From contig JAEWIV010000102.1 in NCBI GenBank assembly GCA_023386865.1, forward strand, positions 1-8,845: a stretch of DNA of 8,845 nt, written 5' to 3'. How positions within the stretch are numbered: the first letter of the stretch is position 1; every line of letters starts with the position of its first letter. A program made the position numbers and the translations under genes. Below the pieces are notes generated by a model. The model saw nothing but the letters and a program-made list of their open reading frames with translations. It had not been told where the DNA came from and ran no database searches. Positions 1 through 6,068 of the stretch are shown in pieces. This DNA comes from Pseudomonadota bacterium. GTDB lineage: Bacteria; Pseudomonadota; Alphaproteobacteria; Reyranellales; Reyranellaceae.

Positions 1-139
1 CGCCGGTGTCGGGAGTGCCGCTGGCCGGCTGATCGCTGCCCGATCCGCGCAGAATGGTGACGCCGCCCTGTTGGGCATGGGCGGATTGCGCTGCGGTCAA
101 TGCAGCGAGCACAAGGAGGGGGTGGAAGGACTTTTTCAC
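1..139 (-). CDS. Partial exported protein, N-terminus only (function unknown)
   Basis: Seen: reading leftward from a GTG at 139-137, the frame is open to the window edge and gives 46 residues beginning (M)KKSFHPLLVLAALTAAQSAHAQ. This is a classic Sec signal peptide: two lysines, a hydrophobic core of about 11 residues, and an AHA-Q type cleavage site near residue 22. The start of the mature chain is Gly/Ser/Asp/Pro-rich and looks like a flexible linker, with no catalytic motif yet. The gene is divergent from dapA, with about 114 bp between the starts. No strong Shine-Dalgarno precedes the GTG, but the only nearby ATG (170 on this strand) runs into a stop after nine codons in another frame. 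Inference: an exported or periplasmic protein. A cell-wall lytic transglycosylase is often found beside dapA in alphaproteobacteria, but nothing visible here proves that identity. Confidence 0.7.
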   Translation of the reverse strand, partial: MKKSFHPLLVLAALTAAQSAHAQQGGVTILRGSGSDQPASGTPDTG

Positions 140-191
140 GCTAGGAATCGTAGGCAGGGACTTGGGGCATCACAATGGCAAGTTGCTCACC

Positions 192-220
192 TTGCCGGGA
201 CAGGGGGTGAAGCCTAGACT
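192..220 (+). promoter_or_regulatory. Putative sigma70-type promoter of dapA
   Basis: TTGCCG at 192-197 and TAGACT at 215-220 are separated by exactly 17 bp. This is close to the TTGACA/TATAAT consensus at the key positions: TTG in the -35 box, TA and the final T in the -10 box. A start site about 7 bp downstream would leave a leader of roughly 27 nt before the dapA ATG at 254. It lies in the divergent spacer, where a promoter is expected. This is pattern matching only. Confidence 0.45.
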
Positions 221-253
221 GCCCGATCTCAAGAAGAATCGGAGGGGAAAGCC

Positions 254-1132
254 ATGTTCACCGGGTCGCTCGTCGCGCTGATCACCCCGTTCAAGAACGG
301 TGCGGTCGACGAGAAAGGCTTCGAGAAGTTCGTGGCCTGGCAGATCAAGGAAGGCACCGACGGGCTGGTCCCGTGCGGCACCACCGGCGAATCGCCCACG
401 CTCTCCTATGACGAGCACAAGCGGGTGATCGACATCTGCATCGCCACCGCCAAGGGTACCGGCGTTCCGGTCATCGCCGGCACCGGCTCGAACTCGACCG
501 AAGAGGCGATCGATCTCACCCGGCACGCCAAGAAGGCCGGCGCCGACGCCGCGATGCTGGTCGTGCCCTACTACAACAAGCCGACGCAGGAGGGCCTGTT
601 CCAGCACTTCAAGGCGGTGGCCGAGGCGGTCGACATCCCGATCCTGCTCTACAACGTGCCGCCGCGCACCGGCGGCGACATGCAGGTCGACACGGTGGTG
701 CGGCTGTCGCAGGTCAAGAACATCATCGGCATCAAGGACGCGAGCTACGACATGGCGCGTCCGACGCTGACCAAGCTCAAGGCCAAGAAGGGCTTCCTGC
801 AGCTCTCGGGCGAGGATGCGAGCGCCGTCGGCTTCCTGGCGCAGGGCGGCGACGGCTGCATCTCGGTGACGGCCAACGTGGCGCCGCGTCTGTGCGGCGA
901 TATGCACGACGCCTGGAAGAAGCGTGATCTCGACAAGGTGTTCGAGCTGCAGGACCGGCTGATGCCGCTGCACAAGGCCCTGTTCGTCGAGACCAGCCCG
1001 GCGCCGGTGAAGTACGCCTGCGAGCTGATCGGCCAGGCGAGCGCCAAGCTGCGCCTGCCGCTGGTCGAGTGCTCCGAGCCCACGAAGAAGCAGGTCCGCG
1101 CCGCCATGGTGCACGCGGGCCTGATCAACTAG
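254..1132 (+). CDS. dapA: 4-hydroxy-tetrahydrodipicolinate synthase (DapA)
   Basis: Cytosolic TIM-barrel enzyme that condenses pyruvate with aspartate semialdehyde, the first committed step of the diaminopimelate/lysine pathway, supplying lysine and peptidoglycan precursor. Seen: 292 aa, the usual family length. The N-terminus MFTGSLVALITPF is typical. The GTTGES loop carries Thr43/Thr44, VVPYYNKPTQEG carries Tyr106/Tyr107, YNVPPRTG carries Tyr133 and Arg138, and GIKDAS carries the Schiff-base Lys161. These match the E. coli Thr44/45-Tyr107-Tyr133-Arg138-Lys161 set. The ATG is preceded by GGAGGGG at 241-247, about six bases upstream, which fixes the start. smpB lies 93 bp downstream on the same strand, an arrangement common in alphaproteobacteria. 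No allosteric prediction is made. The family includes paralogues such as N-acetylneuraminate lyase and KDG aldolase, but the close match to the E. coli protein and the neighbourhood favour true DapA. Confidence 0.97.
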   Translation: MFTGSLVALITPFKNGAVDEKGFEKFVAWQIKEGTDGLVPCGTTGESPTLSYDEHKRVIDICIATAKGTGVPVIAGTGSNSTEEAIDLTRHAKKAGADAAMLVVPYYNKPTQEGLFQHFKAVAEAVDIPILLYNVPPRTGGDMQVDTVVRLSQVKNIIGIKDASYDMARPTLTKLKAKKGFLQLSGEDASAVGFLAQGGDGCISVTANVAPRLCGDMHDAWKKRDLDKVFELQDRLMPLHKALFVETSPAPVKYACELIGQASAKLRLPLVECSEPTKKQVRAAMVHAGLIN

Positions 1133-1143
1133 CTTCTCGTCGT

Positions 1144-1204
1144 CCTGAGCGAAGCGAAGGACCGCATCGCCGCCTGCAACCGGCATGAGGTCGCTTCGCT
1201 CAGG
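1144..1204. repeat. Intergenic inverted repeat between dapA and smpB
   Basis: The 14-base arm CCTGAGCGAAGCGA at 1144-1157 is matched perfectly by its reverse complement TCGCTTCGCTCAGG at 1191-1204, with a 33-nt spacer. A second, smaller stem competes with it: GTCCT at 1142-1146 can pair with AGGAC at 1158-1162. On the minus strand the left arm reads through as the peptide LRFAQDDE, a well-known spurious translation of this dispersed repeat in many proteobacterial genomes. No U-tract follows, so it is not a clear intrinsic terminator. The right arm ends 9 nt before the smpB Shine-Dalgarno. It is best described as a REP-like dispersed element. Any effect on dapA mRNA 3' stability or smpB translation is inference. 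Confidence 0.75.
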
Positions 1205-1213
1205 TGGCGGATT

Positions 1214-1218
1214 GAGGA
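1214..1218 (+). promoter_or_regulatory. Ribosome-binding site for the TTG start of smpB
   Basis: GAGGA at 1214-1218 ends 7 nt before the TTG at 1226. No in-frame ATG lies near the conserved N-terminus, so this site supports the rare TTG as the true start. Confidence 0.65.
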
Positions 1219-1225
1219 CACTGCT

Positions 1226-1699
1226 TTGGCAAAGAAACCGGACCTGGACCGCAAGGTGGTGGCCCAGAACCGCAAGGCGCGGCACAACTACTTCATCGAG
1301 GAGACCTTCGAGGCCGGGCTGGCGCTGACCGGGACCGAGGTCAAATCGCTGCGCGGCGGGCGCAGCACGATCGCCGAATCCTACGTGACGGAAGAGGGCG
1401 GCGAGGCCTGGCTGGTCAATGCCAACATCCCGATCTATGCCTCGGGCAACCGCTTCAATCACGAGCCGCGCCGGCCGCGCAAGCTGCTGCTGCATCGCAA
1501 GCAGATCAATAAGCTGATCGGCGCCATCCAGCGCGAGGGCCGCACCGTCGTGCCGCTGCAGGTCTATTTCAACCCGCGTGGCCGCGCCAAGATCGAGATC
1601 GCGCTGGTCACCGGCAAGCAGGCGCACGACAAGCGTCAGGCCATCAAGGACCGCGACTGGCAGCGCCAGCGCTCGCGGCTGCTCAGCCACCGACGATAA
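1226..1699 (+). CDS. smpB: SsrA-binding protein SmpB (trans-translation)
   Basis: Small RNA-binding protein that binds the tRNA-like domain of tmRNA (SsrA), delivers it to stalled ribosomes, and is needed for tagging and release of truncated products. Seen: 157 aa, the normal length. The N-terminal OB-fold block NRKARHNYFIEETFEAGLAL at residues 15-34 is followed by TGTEVKSLR, a family hallmark. The basic stretch around residues 79-94 (HEPRRPRKLLLHRKQI) and the FNPRGRAKIEIALVTGK strand follow. The C-terminal tail, about 131-157, is rich in Lys/Arg with KRQAIKDRDWQRQ; in the family it lies disordered and then folds as a helix in the mRNA channel. The start is TTG, supported by GAGGA 7 nt upstream. 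dapA is upstream across an inverted repeat, and the acyl-CoA dehydrogenase starts 20 nt downstream. The ssrA RNA gene itself is not in this window. Confidence 0.96.
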   Translation: MAKKPDLDRKVVAQNRKARHNYFIEETFEAGLALTGTEVKSLRGGRSTIAESYVTEEGGEAWLVNANIPIYASGNRFNHEPRRPRKLLLHRKQINKLIGAIQREGRTVVPLQVYFNPRGRAKIEIALVTGKQAHDKRQAIKDRDWQRQRSRLLSHRR

Positions 1700-1719
1700 G
1701 ATCAACTGGACCGCGCTCG

Positions 1720-2856
1720 ATGCTCCTGACCGAAGAACAGAGCCTGATCCGCGACACCGCGCGCGCCTTTGCCCAGGAGAAGGTGGCGCCGCACGTGCGC
1801 GACTGGGAGGCGGCTGGCGAGATCCCGCGCGCGCTGACGCGGGAGATGGGCCAGCTCGGCTTCATGGGCATGTGCGTCCCGGCCGAATGGGGCGGCGCCG
1901 ACGCCGGCATGGTGTCCTACGTGCTGGCGCTGGAGGAGATCGCGGCGGCCGACGGCGGGCTTTCAACCGTGATGAGCGTCAACAATTCGCCCGATTGCGC
2001 GGCTCTGCTGGCCTACGGTTCGCCCGAGCAGAAGGAGCGCTGGCTGAAGCCGCTCGCCAAGGGCGAGGTGCTGGGCGCCTTCTGCCTCACCGAACCGCAG
2101 GCGGGTTCCGACGCCTCCAACCTCAGGACCCGCGCCGAGCGGCGCGGCAACGGCTGGGTGCTGAACGGCGTGAAGCAGTTCATCACGTCCGGGCGTACCG
2201 CCGATATGGCTTTGGTCTTTGCCGTCACCGATCCCGCTTCTCCCAAGCGCGGCATCTCCTGCTTCATCGTCCCGACGAAGTCACAGGGTTATCGCGTCGC
2301 CTCCGTCGAGAGGAAGCTGGGGCAAAAGTCGTCCGACACCTGCCAGATCGCCTTCGAGGATTGCATCGTCGGCGCCGACGCCATGCTCGGCCAGGAGGGT
2401 GAGGGCTATCGCATTGCGCTCGCCAACCTCGAAGCCGGCCGCATCGGCATCGCGGCTCAGGCCGTCGGCATGGCGCGCGCCGCCTTCGAAGCCGCCCGGG
2501 CGTACGCCAACGAACGGGAAGCCTTCGGCACCAAGATCGTCAACCACCAAGCGGTACAGTTCCGGCTGGCCGACATGGCGACCAAGATCACGGTGGCGCG
2601 CCAGATGGTGCTGCATGCGGCAACGTTGCGCGACGCCGGCCGCCCATGCCTCACCGAAGCCGCAATGGCGAAGCTATATGCGTCGGAGATGGCCGAGGAG
2701 GTGTGCTCGGCGGCAATTCAGATCCACGGCGGGTACGGATACGTATCGGACTACCTGGTGGAGAAGATCTGGCGCGACGTTCGCGTATGCCAGATCTACG
2801 AAGGCACCAGCGACGTGCAGCGCATCCTGATCGGCCGCGGATTGTCAGCTTTATAG
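1720..2856 (+). CDS. Acyl-CoA dehydrogenase (FAD-dependent, short/branched-chain type)
   Basis: Flavoenzyme that introduces the alpha,beta double bond into acyl-CoA, in the cytosol, passing electrons to electron-transferring flavoprotein. Seen: 378 aa, the standard length. An N-terminal helical domain spans about 1-115. The middle beta domain has the first signature, FCLTEPQAGSD (121-131), then WVLNGVKQFITSG (146-158) and RKLGQKSSDTCQIAFEDC (198-215). The C-terminal helical domain has NEREAFGTKIVNHQAVQFRLADMAT (264-288), IHGGYGYV (335-342) and IYEGTSDVQR (359-368). Glu361 in YEGTS sits at the catalytic-base position of the short- and medium-chain enzymes; isovaleryl-CoA dehydrogenases use another site. 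Chain length and substrate cannot be read reliably. The ATG lies 20 nt after the smpB stop with only a weak Shine-Dalgarno (TGGA region), so co-transcription or coupling with smpB is likely. The function looks unrelated to smpB. Confidence 0.94.
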   Translation: MLLTEEQSLIRDTARAFAQEKVAPHVRDWEAAGEIPRALTREMGQLGFMGMCVPAEWGGADAGMVSYVLALEEIAAADGGLSTVMSVNNSPDCAALLAYGSPEQKERWLKPLAKGEVLGAFCLTEPQAGSDASNLRTRAERRGNGWVLNGVKQFITSGRTADMALVFAVTDPASPKRGISCFIVPTKSQGYRVASVERKLGQKSSDTCQIAFEDCIVGADAMLGQEGEGYRIALANLEAGRIGIAAQAVGMARAAFEAARAYANEREAFGTKIVNHQAVQFRLADMATKITVARQMVLHAATLRDAGRPCLTEAAMAKLYASEMAEEVCSAAIQIHGGYGYVSDYLVEKIWRDVRVCQIYEGTSDVQRILIGRGLSAL

Positions 2857-2978
2857 GGCCCCTGCGATCCCTTGTTCCCGGGCCTTCCCCGTGCGACTAT
2901 GAGCCGGTGTGAAGGTAAGAAGGCCGCGAAAAGCGGTTTCGGGGAGCACAGGGAGAGCCGGGCGACGGATGGTCGGTC

Positions 2979-4070
2979 GTGCGCCGTAGGAACGTAGTCG
3001 TCGTTGCAATCGCCACAGCCCTGCTGTCGGCGACGAGTCTTTCTGTCGCCCAGGACAAGGACAAGCCGGCGGCCGACAAGCTCAAGGATTTGGGCCCACT
3101 GCCCGGGCGGGTGATCCACATGCAGACCGCCTTCAGCCCGGCGCTGCCGGGTTCGGGCGAGGGCGTGCGGATCTTCACCCGCACTGTAAAGCACATGTCG
3201 GGCGGCACGCTCGCCATCAAGATCGTCGAGCCGGGCCGCATCGCGCCGACCGCCGACATGCTGGACGCCATCATCGCCGGCGACCTGGAGGCGGCCTTCA
3301 CCTGGTCGGGCTACGCCGCGGCCAAGGCGCCGATATTCGGTGTGTTCGGCACCGTGCCGTTCGGACCGGCCACCGAGGACATGACCTCGTGGATGCTCGA
3401 GGGCGACGGCAGCCGCATCCATCGCGAGGCCTACGAGAAGCTGGGCGTGGTCGGCATCCCTTGCGGCATCCAGGGCGCCAAGGGCGGCGGCTGGTTCCGC
3501 TCCGAGCTGAACACGGTGGCCGACTTCAAGGGCCAGCGCCTGCGCTTTGGCCGCTATGCCGGCGAGGTCGTGGCCGCGCTCGGCGCCACCAACGTGCCTC
3601 TGCCGCCGGGCGAGTTCTTCTACAAGCTGCAGCAGGGAACGGTCGACGGCGGGGAGATGTCGACGCCCGCCATCGACGCCGCCCTGGGCTTCGACAAGCT
3701 CGGCCTGCCTTACTACATGCCGGGCTGGCAGCAGCCCTCGGCCGTGCTCGACTTCCTGATGCGCAAGGACAAGTGGGAGACGCTCTCGCCGATGCTGCGC
3801 ATCCAGGTCGAGACGGCCTGTCGCGCCAACATCGCCTGGATGCTGAGCCGCTCGCCGCACTTGCAGGGTACGGCGATGGAGAAGCTCAAGGCGTCGGGCG
3901 TGGTCATCAAGCAATGGTCGCCCGAACTCCTGAAGGTGTTCCGCGCCAAGTCCGAGATCGTCCTGAAGGAACAGGCCGAGCGCGATCCCGACTTTGCCGC
4001 GGCGCTGGCCAACCAGCGCGCCTTCATCGGCCAGAGCATCGACTGGCGGAAGCTGTCGCGACTGCCTTAG
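2979..4070 (+). CDS. TRAP transporter substrate-binding protein (DctP family, TakP-like)
   Basis: Periplasmic receptor that would hand a small organic acid to a TRAP permease. Seen: 363 aa. The GTG start begins (M)RRRNVVVVAIATALLSATSLSVAQ, a Sec signal peptide with an RRR n-region and a cleavage site near residue 24-25. An upstream ATG at 2969 hits a stop after six codons, so GTG is preferred; the Shine-Dalgarno is weak. The mature part has the family pattern: IKIVEPGRIAPTADMLDAI (80-98), ADFKGQRLRF (181-190), LGATNVPLPPGEFFYKLQQG (201-220), TVDGGEM (221-227) and YYMPGWQQP (245-253). Arg189 and Glu226 align, by memory, with the ligand-binding Arg and Glu region of TakP-like receptors; the Trp usually after that Glu is Met227 here. 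Ligand is unknown; keto acids, dicarboxylates or aromatic acids are all possible. No DctQ/DctM gene lies within the window. The 122-bp gap before it shows no clear promoter or terminator. Confidence 0.9.
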   Translation: MRRRNVVVVAIATALLSATSLSVAQDKDKPAADKLKDLGPLPGRVIHMQTAFSPALPGSGEGVRIFTRTVKHMSGGTLAIKIVEPGRIAPTADMLDAIIAGDLEAAFTWSGYAAAKAPIFGVFGTVPFGPATEDMTSWMLEGDGSRIHREAYEKLGVVGIPCGIQGAKGGGWFRSELNTVADFKGQRLRFGRYAGEVVAALGATNVPLPPGEFFYKLQQGTVDGGEMSTPAIDAALGFDKLGLPYYMPGWQQPSAVLDFLMRKDKWETLSPMLRIQVETACRANIAWMLSRSPHLQGTAMEKLKASGVVIKQWSPELLKVFRAKSEIVLKEQAERDPDFAAALANQRAFIGQSIDWRKLSRLP

Positions 4071-4073
4071 CCC

Positions 4074-4201
4074 TTCCTCCCCAACGGAGTTGGGGAGGTG
4101 TCAGCGTCATACGCTGACGGAGGGGTCATGGCCTCCGTGCGGCGCTCATGACCTCTCCGTCCGCTGCGCGGACACCTCCCCAAGCTGCGCTTGGGGAGGA
4201 A
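4074..4201. repeat. Compound palindromic element with five hairpins (REP/MITE-like)
   Basis: Seen directly: (1) CCTCCCCAAC at 4076-4085 pairs with 4089-4098 (10 bp, 3-nt loop). (2) GTCAGCGT at 4100-4107 pairs with 4111-4118 (8 bp, loop CAT). (3) 4119-4130 pairs with 4147-4158 (12 bp including one G-U pair) around a 16-nt loop. (4) GTCCGC at 4159-4164 pairs with 4168-4173 (loop TGC). (5) CCTCCCCAAGC at 4175-4185 pairs with 4189-4199 (11 bp, loop TGC). The whole unit is also an imperfect palindrome: its left end (TTGGGGAGGTGTC at 4090-4102) is the reverse complement of its right part (GACACCTCCCCAA at 4171-4183). It begins 3 bp after the binding-protein stop and ends 3 bp before the stop of the convergent minus-strand gene. 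No ORF and no transposase are present. Known: GC-rich dispersed elements of this style occur in alphaproteobacteria. Inference: a non-autonomous repeat that may act as a bidirectional transcription terminator or mRNA 3' stabiliser. Confidence 0.85.
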
Positions 4202-4204
4202 CAC

Positions 4205-4498
4205 TCAATCGACTACCCAGAATTCGTGCGGCAGCTCAACCGTGACGTCGAAGTTGGCCTCGCGCGCCTGCGCGCGGTGCAGGTGATAGCGCTTCTGGTC
4301 GGCCTCGACGATGGCGCGATTCTCATGGCGCTCGATCACCGTCCCGCCGAACGGATCGCCGTCGGGCAGGCTGCCGTAGAAGGTGTCGCCGCCATGCAGG
4401 GTGGGCGTTTCGTTCCTGTCGATCTTGTCGCGCTGCAGAACCAGCACCGATCCGGTGCTGAGGGTCTGCATGAGGAGCGTCGCCTGCCAATTCGCCAT
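4205..4498 (-). CDS. Conserved-looking small protein of unknown function (97 aa)
   Basis: Seen: 97 aa, starting MANWQATLLMQTLSTGSVLV and ending ELPHEFWVVD. GGAGG on this strand (4508-4504) lies 5 nt before the ATG, an excellent ribosome-binding site, so the gene is probably real. There is no signal peptide and no confident membrane segment. Composition is mixed with many charged residues. Short Gly/Asp turns (HGGDTFYGSLPDGDPFGGTV, about 35-54) alternate with strand-like stretches (SVLVLQ, AIVEAD, FDVTVELP), which suggests a small beta-rich cytosolic fold. I do not recognise the family. It is divergent from the medium-chain reductase gene, with 103 bp between the starts. It converges on the TRAP receptor gene across the hairpin element. 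A TATGCT-like -10 can be seen about 40 bp upstream, without a good -35. Confidence 0.75.
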   Translation of the reverse strand: MANWQATLLMQTLSTGSVLVLQRDKIDRNETPTLHGGDTFYGSLPDGDPFGGTVIERHENRAIVEADQKRYHLHRAQAREANFDVTVELPHEFWVVD

Positions 4499-4601
4499 CC
4501 GGACCTCCGCCCGATCTCCATTCGATGGGGCCGAGCATAGCGTCCCGGCGGGCCGGATGTGCTAACAAAGGCCTCATGCACGGATTAGCGGGAGGACGAC
4601 C

Positions 4602-5732
4602 ATGAGCGCAACCACCGGACTGCAACTTCGCTCCCTCATCAAGAAGAGCGGCGAGCTCGAGCTGTCGCTGGTGGAGATGCCGATCCCCGAGCCTGCGGCC
4701 GACCAGGTCGTGATCAAGGTCGAAGCGACGCCGATCAACCCGTCGGACCTCGGGCTGCTGATCGGACCCGCCGACATGAGCACGGCCAAGGCCTCGGGCA
4801 GCGGCGCCGGCATCAAGGTGACGGCCAAGGTGCCGGAGCAGGCGCTGCCCTTCATCGCCGCGCGGCTCGACCAGGCCATGCCGGTCGGTAACGAGGGCGC
4901 GGGAACCGTGATCAAGGCGGGCTCGTCGGAAGCCGCCCAGGCGCTGCTCGGCAAGACGGTGTCGGCGGTCGGCGGCTCGATGTACTCGCAATACCGGCTC
5001 CTCAAGGCGACCGACTGCCAGCCCCTGCCGGCCGGCACGACGGCGGCCGAGGGCGCCTCGTGGTTCGTCAATCCGCTGACCGCGCTCGGCATGACCGAGA
5101 CGATGAAGCGCGAGGGCCACAAGGCGCTGGTGCACACGGCGGCGGCGTCCAACCTCGGCCAGATGCTCAACAAGATCTGCCAGGAGGACGGCATTCCCCT
5201 GGTCAACATCGTGCGCAGCGCCGAGCAGGCCAAGCTGCTGCGCGGCATCGGCGCCAAGTACGTCGTCGATTCGACGTCGCCGAAATTCATGGAGGAGCTG
5301 ACGCAGGCGCTGGTCGAGACCGGCGCGACCATTGCCTTCGATGCGATCGGCGGTGGCAAGCTCGCCAGCCAGATCCTGACCGCGATGGAGATGGCGATCA
5401 ACAAGACGGCCAAGGAGTACAGCCGCTACGGCTCGACGACGCACAAGCAGGTCTACATCTACGGGAGCCTCAACACCGGCCCCGTCGAGCTGACGCGCAA
5501 CTACGGCACGGCCTGGGGCGTCGGCGGCTGGCTGCTGACGCCGTTCCTGCAGAAGATCGGCCGGCCCGGCCAGGCGCCGTTGCGCGAACGCGTTGTCAAG
5601 AACCTGAAGACGACCTTCGCCAGCCACTACACCAAGGTGGTGTCGTTGCCCGAGGCACTCGATCTCGACAACATCGCCGTCTACGGCAAGCGTTCGACCG
5701 GCGCGAAATTCCTGATCAATCCGAACAAGTAG
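4602..5732 (+). CDS. Medium-chain NAD(P)H-dependent reductase (MDR family, MECR/quinone-reductase-like)
   Basis: Seen: 376 aa. The N-terminal GroES-like domain has VVIKVEATPINPSDLGLLIG (36-55) and PVGNEGAGTV (94-103). The nucleotide-binding domain has ALVHTAAASNLGQM (175-188), NIVRS (202-206) and GAKYVVDS, and the C-terminus is GAKFLINPNK. Cofactor: the loop AASNLGQ resembles the NSGVGQ loop of mitochondrial 2-enoyl reductase (MECR/Etr1) rather than GxGxxG, and Arg205 after the second strand fits NADPH preference. No zinc ligands are present; only two cysteines occur (139, 193), so it is not a zinc alcohol dehydrogenase. Odd: about 37 extra residues (56-92) lie between NPSD...IG and the GNEG motif, where related enzymes usually have a short loop carrying the catalytic Tyr, which I do not see. 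Start: GGGAGG at 4590-4595, 6 nt before the ATG. Substrate unknown; enoyl-CoA, quinone or another enone are candidates. Confidence 0.88.
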   Translation: MSATTGLQLRSLIKKSGELELSLVEMPIPEPAADQVVIKVEATPINPSDLGLLIGPADMSTAKASGSGAGIKVTAKVPEQALPFIAARLDQAMPVGNEGAGTVIKAGSSEAAQALLGKTVSAVGGSMYSQYRLLKATDCQPLPAGTTAAEGASWFVNPLTALGMTETMKREGHKALVHTAAASNLGQMLNKICQEDGIPLVNIVRSAEQAKLLRGIGAKYVVDSTSPKFMEELTQALVETGATIAFDAIGGGKLASQILTAMEMAINKTAKEYSRYGSTTHKQVYIYGSLNTGPVELTRNYGTAWGVGGWLLTPFLQKIGRPGQAPLRERVVKNLKTTFASHYTKVVSLPEALDLDNIAVYGKRSTGAKFLINPNK

Positions 5733-5742
5733 AGCCATTGCG

Positions 5743-5761
5743 GTGGCCCCTTGATGGCCAC
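5743..5761 (+). terminator. Weak hairpin after the reductase gene
   Basis: GTGGCC at 5743-5748 pairs with GGCCAC at 5756-5761 around a 7-nt loop, starting 10 bp after the reductase stop. No U-run follows, so this is at best a weak or Rho-assisted terminator. The rest of the 110-bp gap holds a second imperfect stem near 5798-5820 with a GTTTTT loop, and then the next gene's ribosome-binding site. Confidence 0.25.
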
Positions 5762-5827
5762 ACCAAGGCGGCCGACGCCGATGTGCAACCTCCGCGCCTT
5801 TCACCCGTTTTTGGGCGAACGGATTAC

Positions 5828-5834
5828 GAGGAGG
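5828..5834 (+). promoter_or_regulatory. Ribosome-binding site deciding the lipoprotein start
   Basis: GAGGAGG at 5828-5834 lies 8 nt before the ATG at 5843. The same frame is open far upstream, back into the reductase gene, so this strong site plus the signal sequence settles the start at 5843. Confidence 0.7.
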
Positions 5835-5842
5835 CATTCATC

Positions 5843-6067
5843 ATGTTGCGCATCAAGTCGTTTGCCATCATCGGCGCGCTCGCGCTGGCCACCGCGGCCT
5901 GCGGCGACCGCCCGGTCGACCGCGCGCTGACCGGTGGTGCGATCGGCGCCGGCGGTGGTGCCCTGATCGGCGCGGCGGCGGGCAATCCGTGGGCCGGCGC
6001 TGCGGTCGGCGCGGTCGGCGGCGCGGCCATCGGTGCGGCTACGGCCCCGCGCCAGTACTACTACTAA
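5843..6067 (+). CDS. Small glycine-zipper lipoprotein
   Basis: Seen: 74 aa. MLRIKSFAIIGALALATAAC is a signal peptide ending at Cys20, with TAAC as a tolerable lipobox, so a lipidated envelope protein is likely. Residues about 29-67 are almost entirely Gly/Ala: GGAIGAGGGALIGAAAGNPWAGAAVGAVGGAAIGAA. The GxxxG-type repeats are typical of the YMGG/17-kDa antigen-like glycine-zipper families, which form tight helix-helix hairpins in membranes. The protein ends APRQYYY. The ATG has a strong GAGGAGG site 8 nt upstream. The frame is open upstream to about 5060, but that part is a shadow of the reductase gene. Its stop codon is one base from the stop of the convergent monooxygenase gene. Precise function is unknown; proteins of this kind are generally linked to outer-membrane structure or envelope stress. 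Confidence 0.87.
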   Translation: MLRIKSFAIIGALALATAACGDRPVDRALTGGAIGAGGGALIGAAAGNPWAGAAVGAVGGAAIGAATAPRQYYY

Positions 6068-6068
6068 G

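Noticed and set aside
170..1705. 511-codon open frame on the minus strand opposite dapA and smpB
   Set aside because: It runs antisense through two unmistakable genes, its translation is low-complexity Arg/Leu/Asp/Ala with no motif, and it includes the LRFAQDDE repeat artefact. Long antisense frames are expected from GC-rich third positions.
2857..2978. Possible terminator or promoter between the acyl-CoA dehydrogenase and TRAP receptor genes
   Set aside because: Only a 4-bp stem (CCGC/GCGG near 2928-2940) and GC-rich partial repeats are visible, with no U-tract and no convincing -35/-10 pair.
4499..4601. Divergent promoters between the 97-aa gene and the reductase
   Set aside because: Isolated -10-like words (TATGCT on the minus strand, TAACAA on the plus strand) lack a -35 at proper spacing. 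Promoters must exist here, but I cannot place them.
4323..5837. 504-codon minus-strand open frame opposite the reductase
   Set aside because: Arg/His/Asp-rich shadow translation with no domain; it also overlaps the better supported 97-aa gene in another frame.
5060..6067. 335-codon plus-strand frame joining reductase sequence to the lipoprotein
   Set aside because: The first part is an out-of-frame shadow of the reductase. The strong ribosome-binding site at 5828-5834 and the signal peptide place the real start at 5843.
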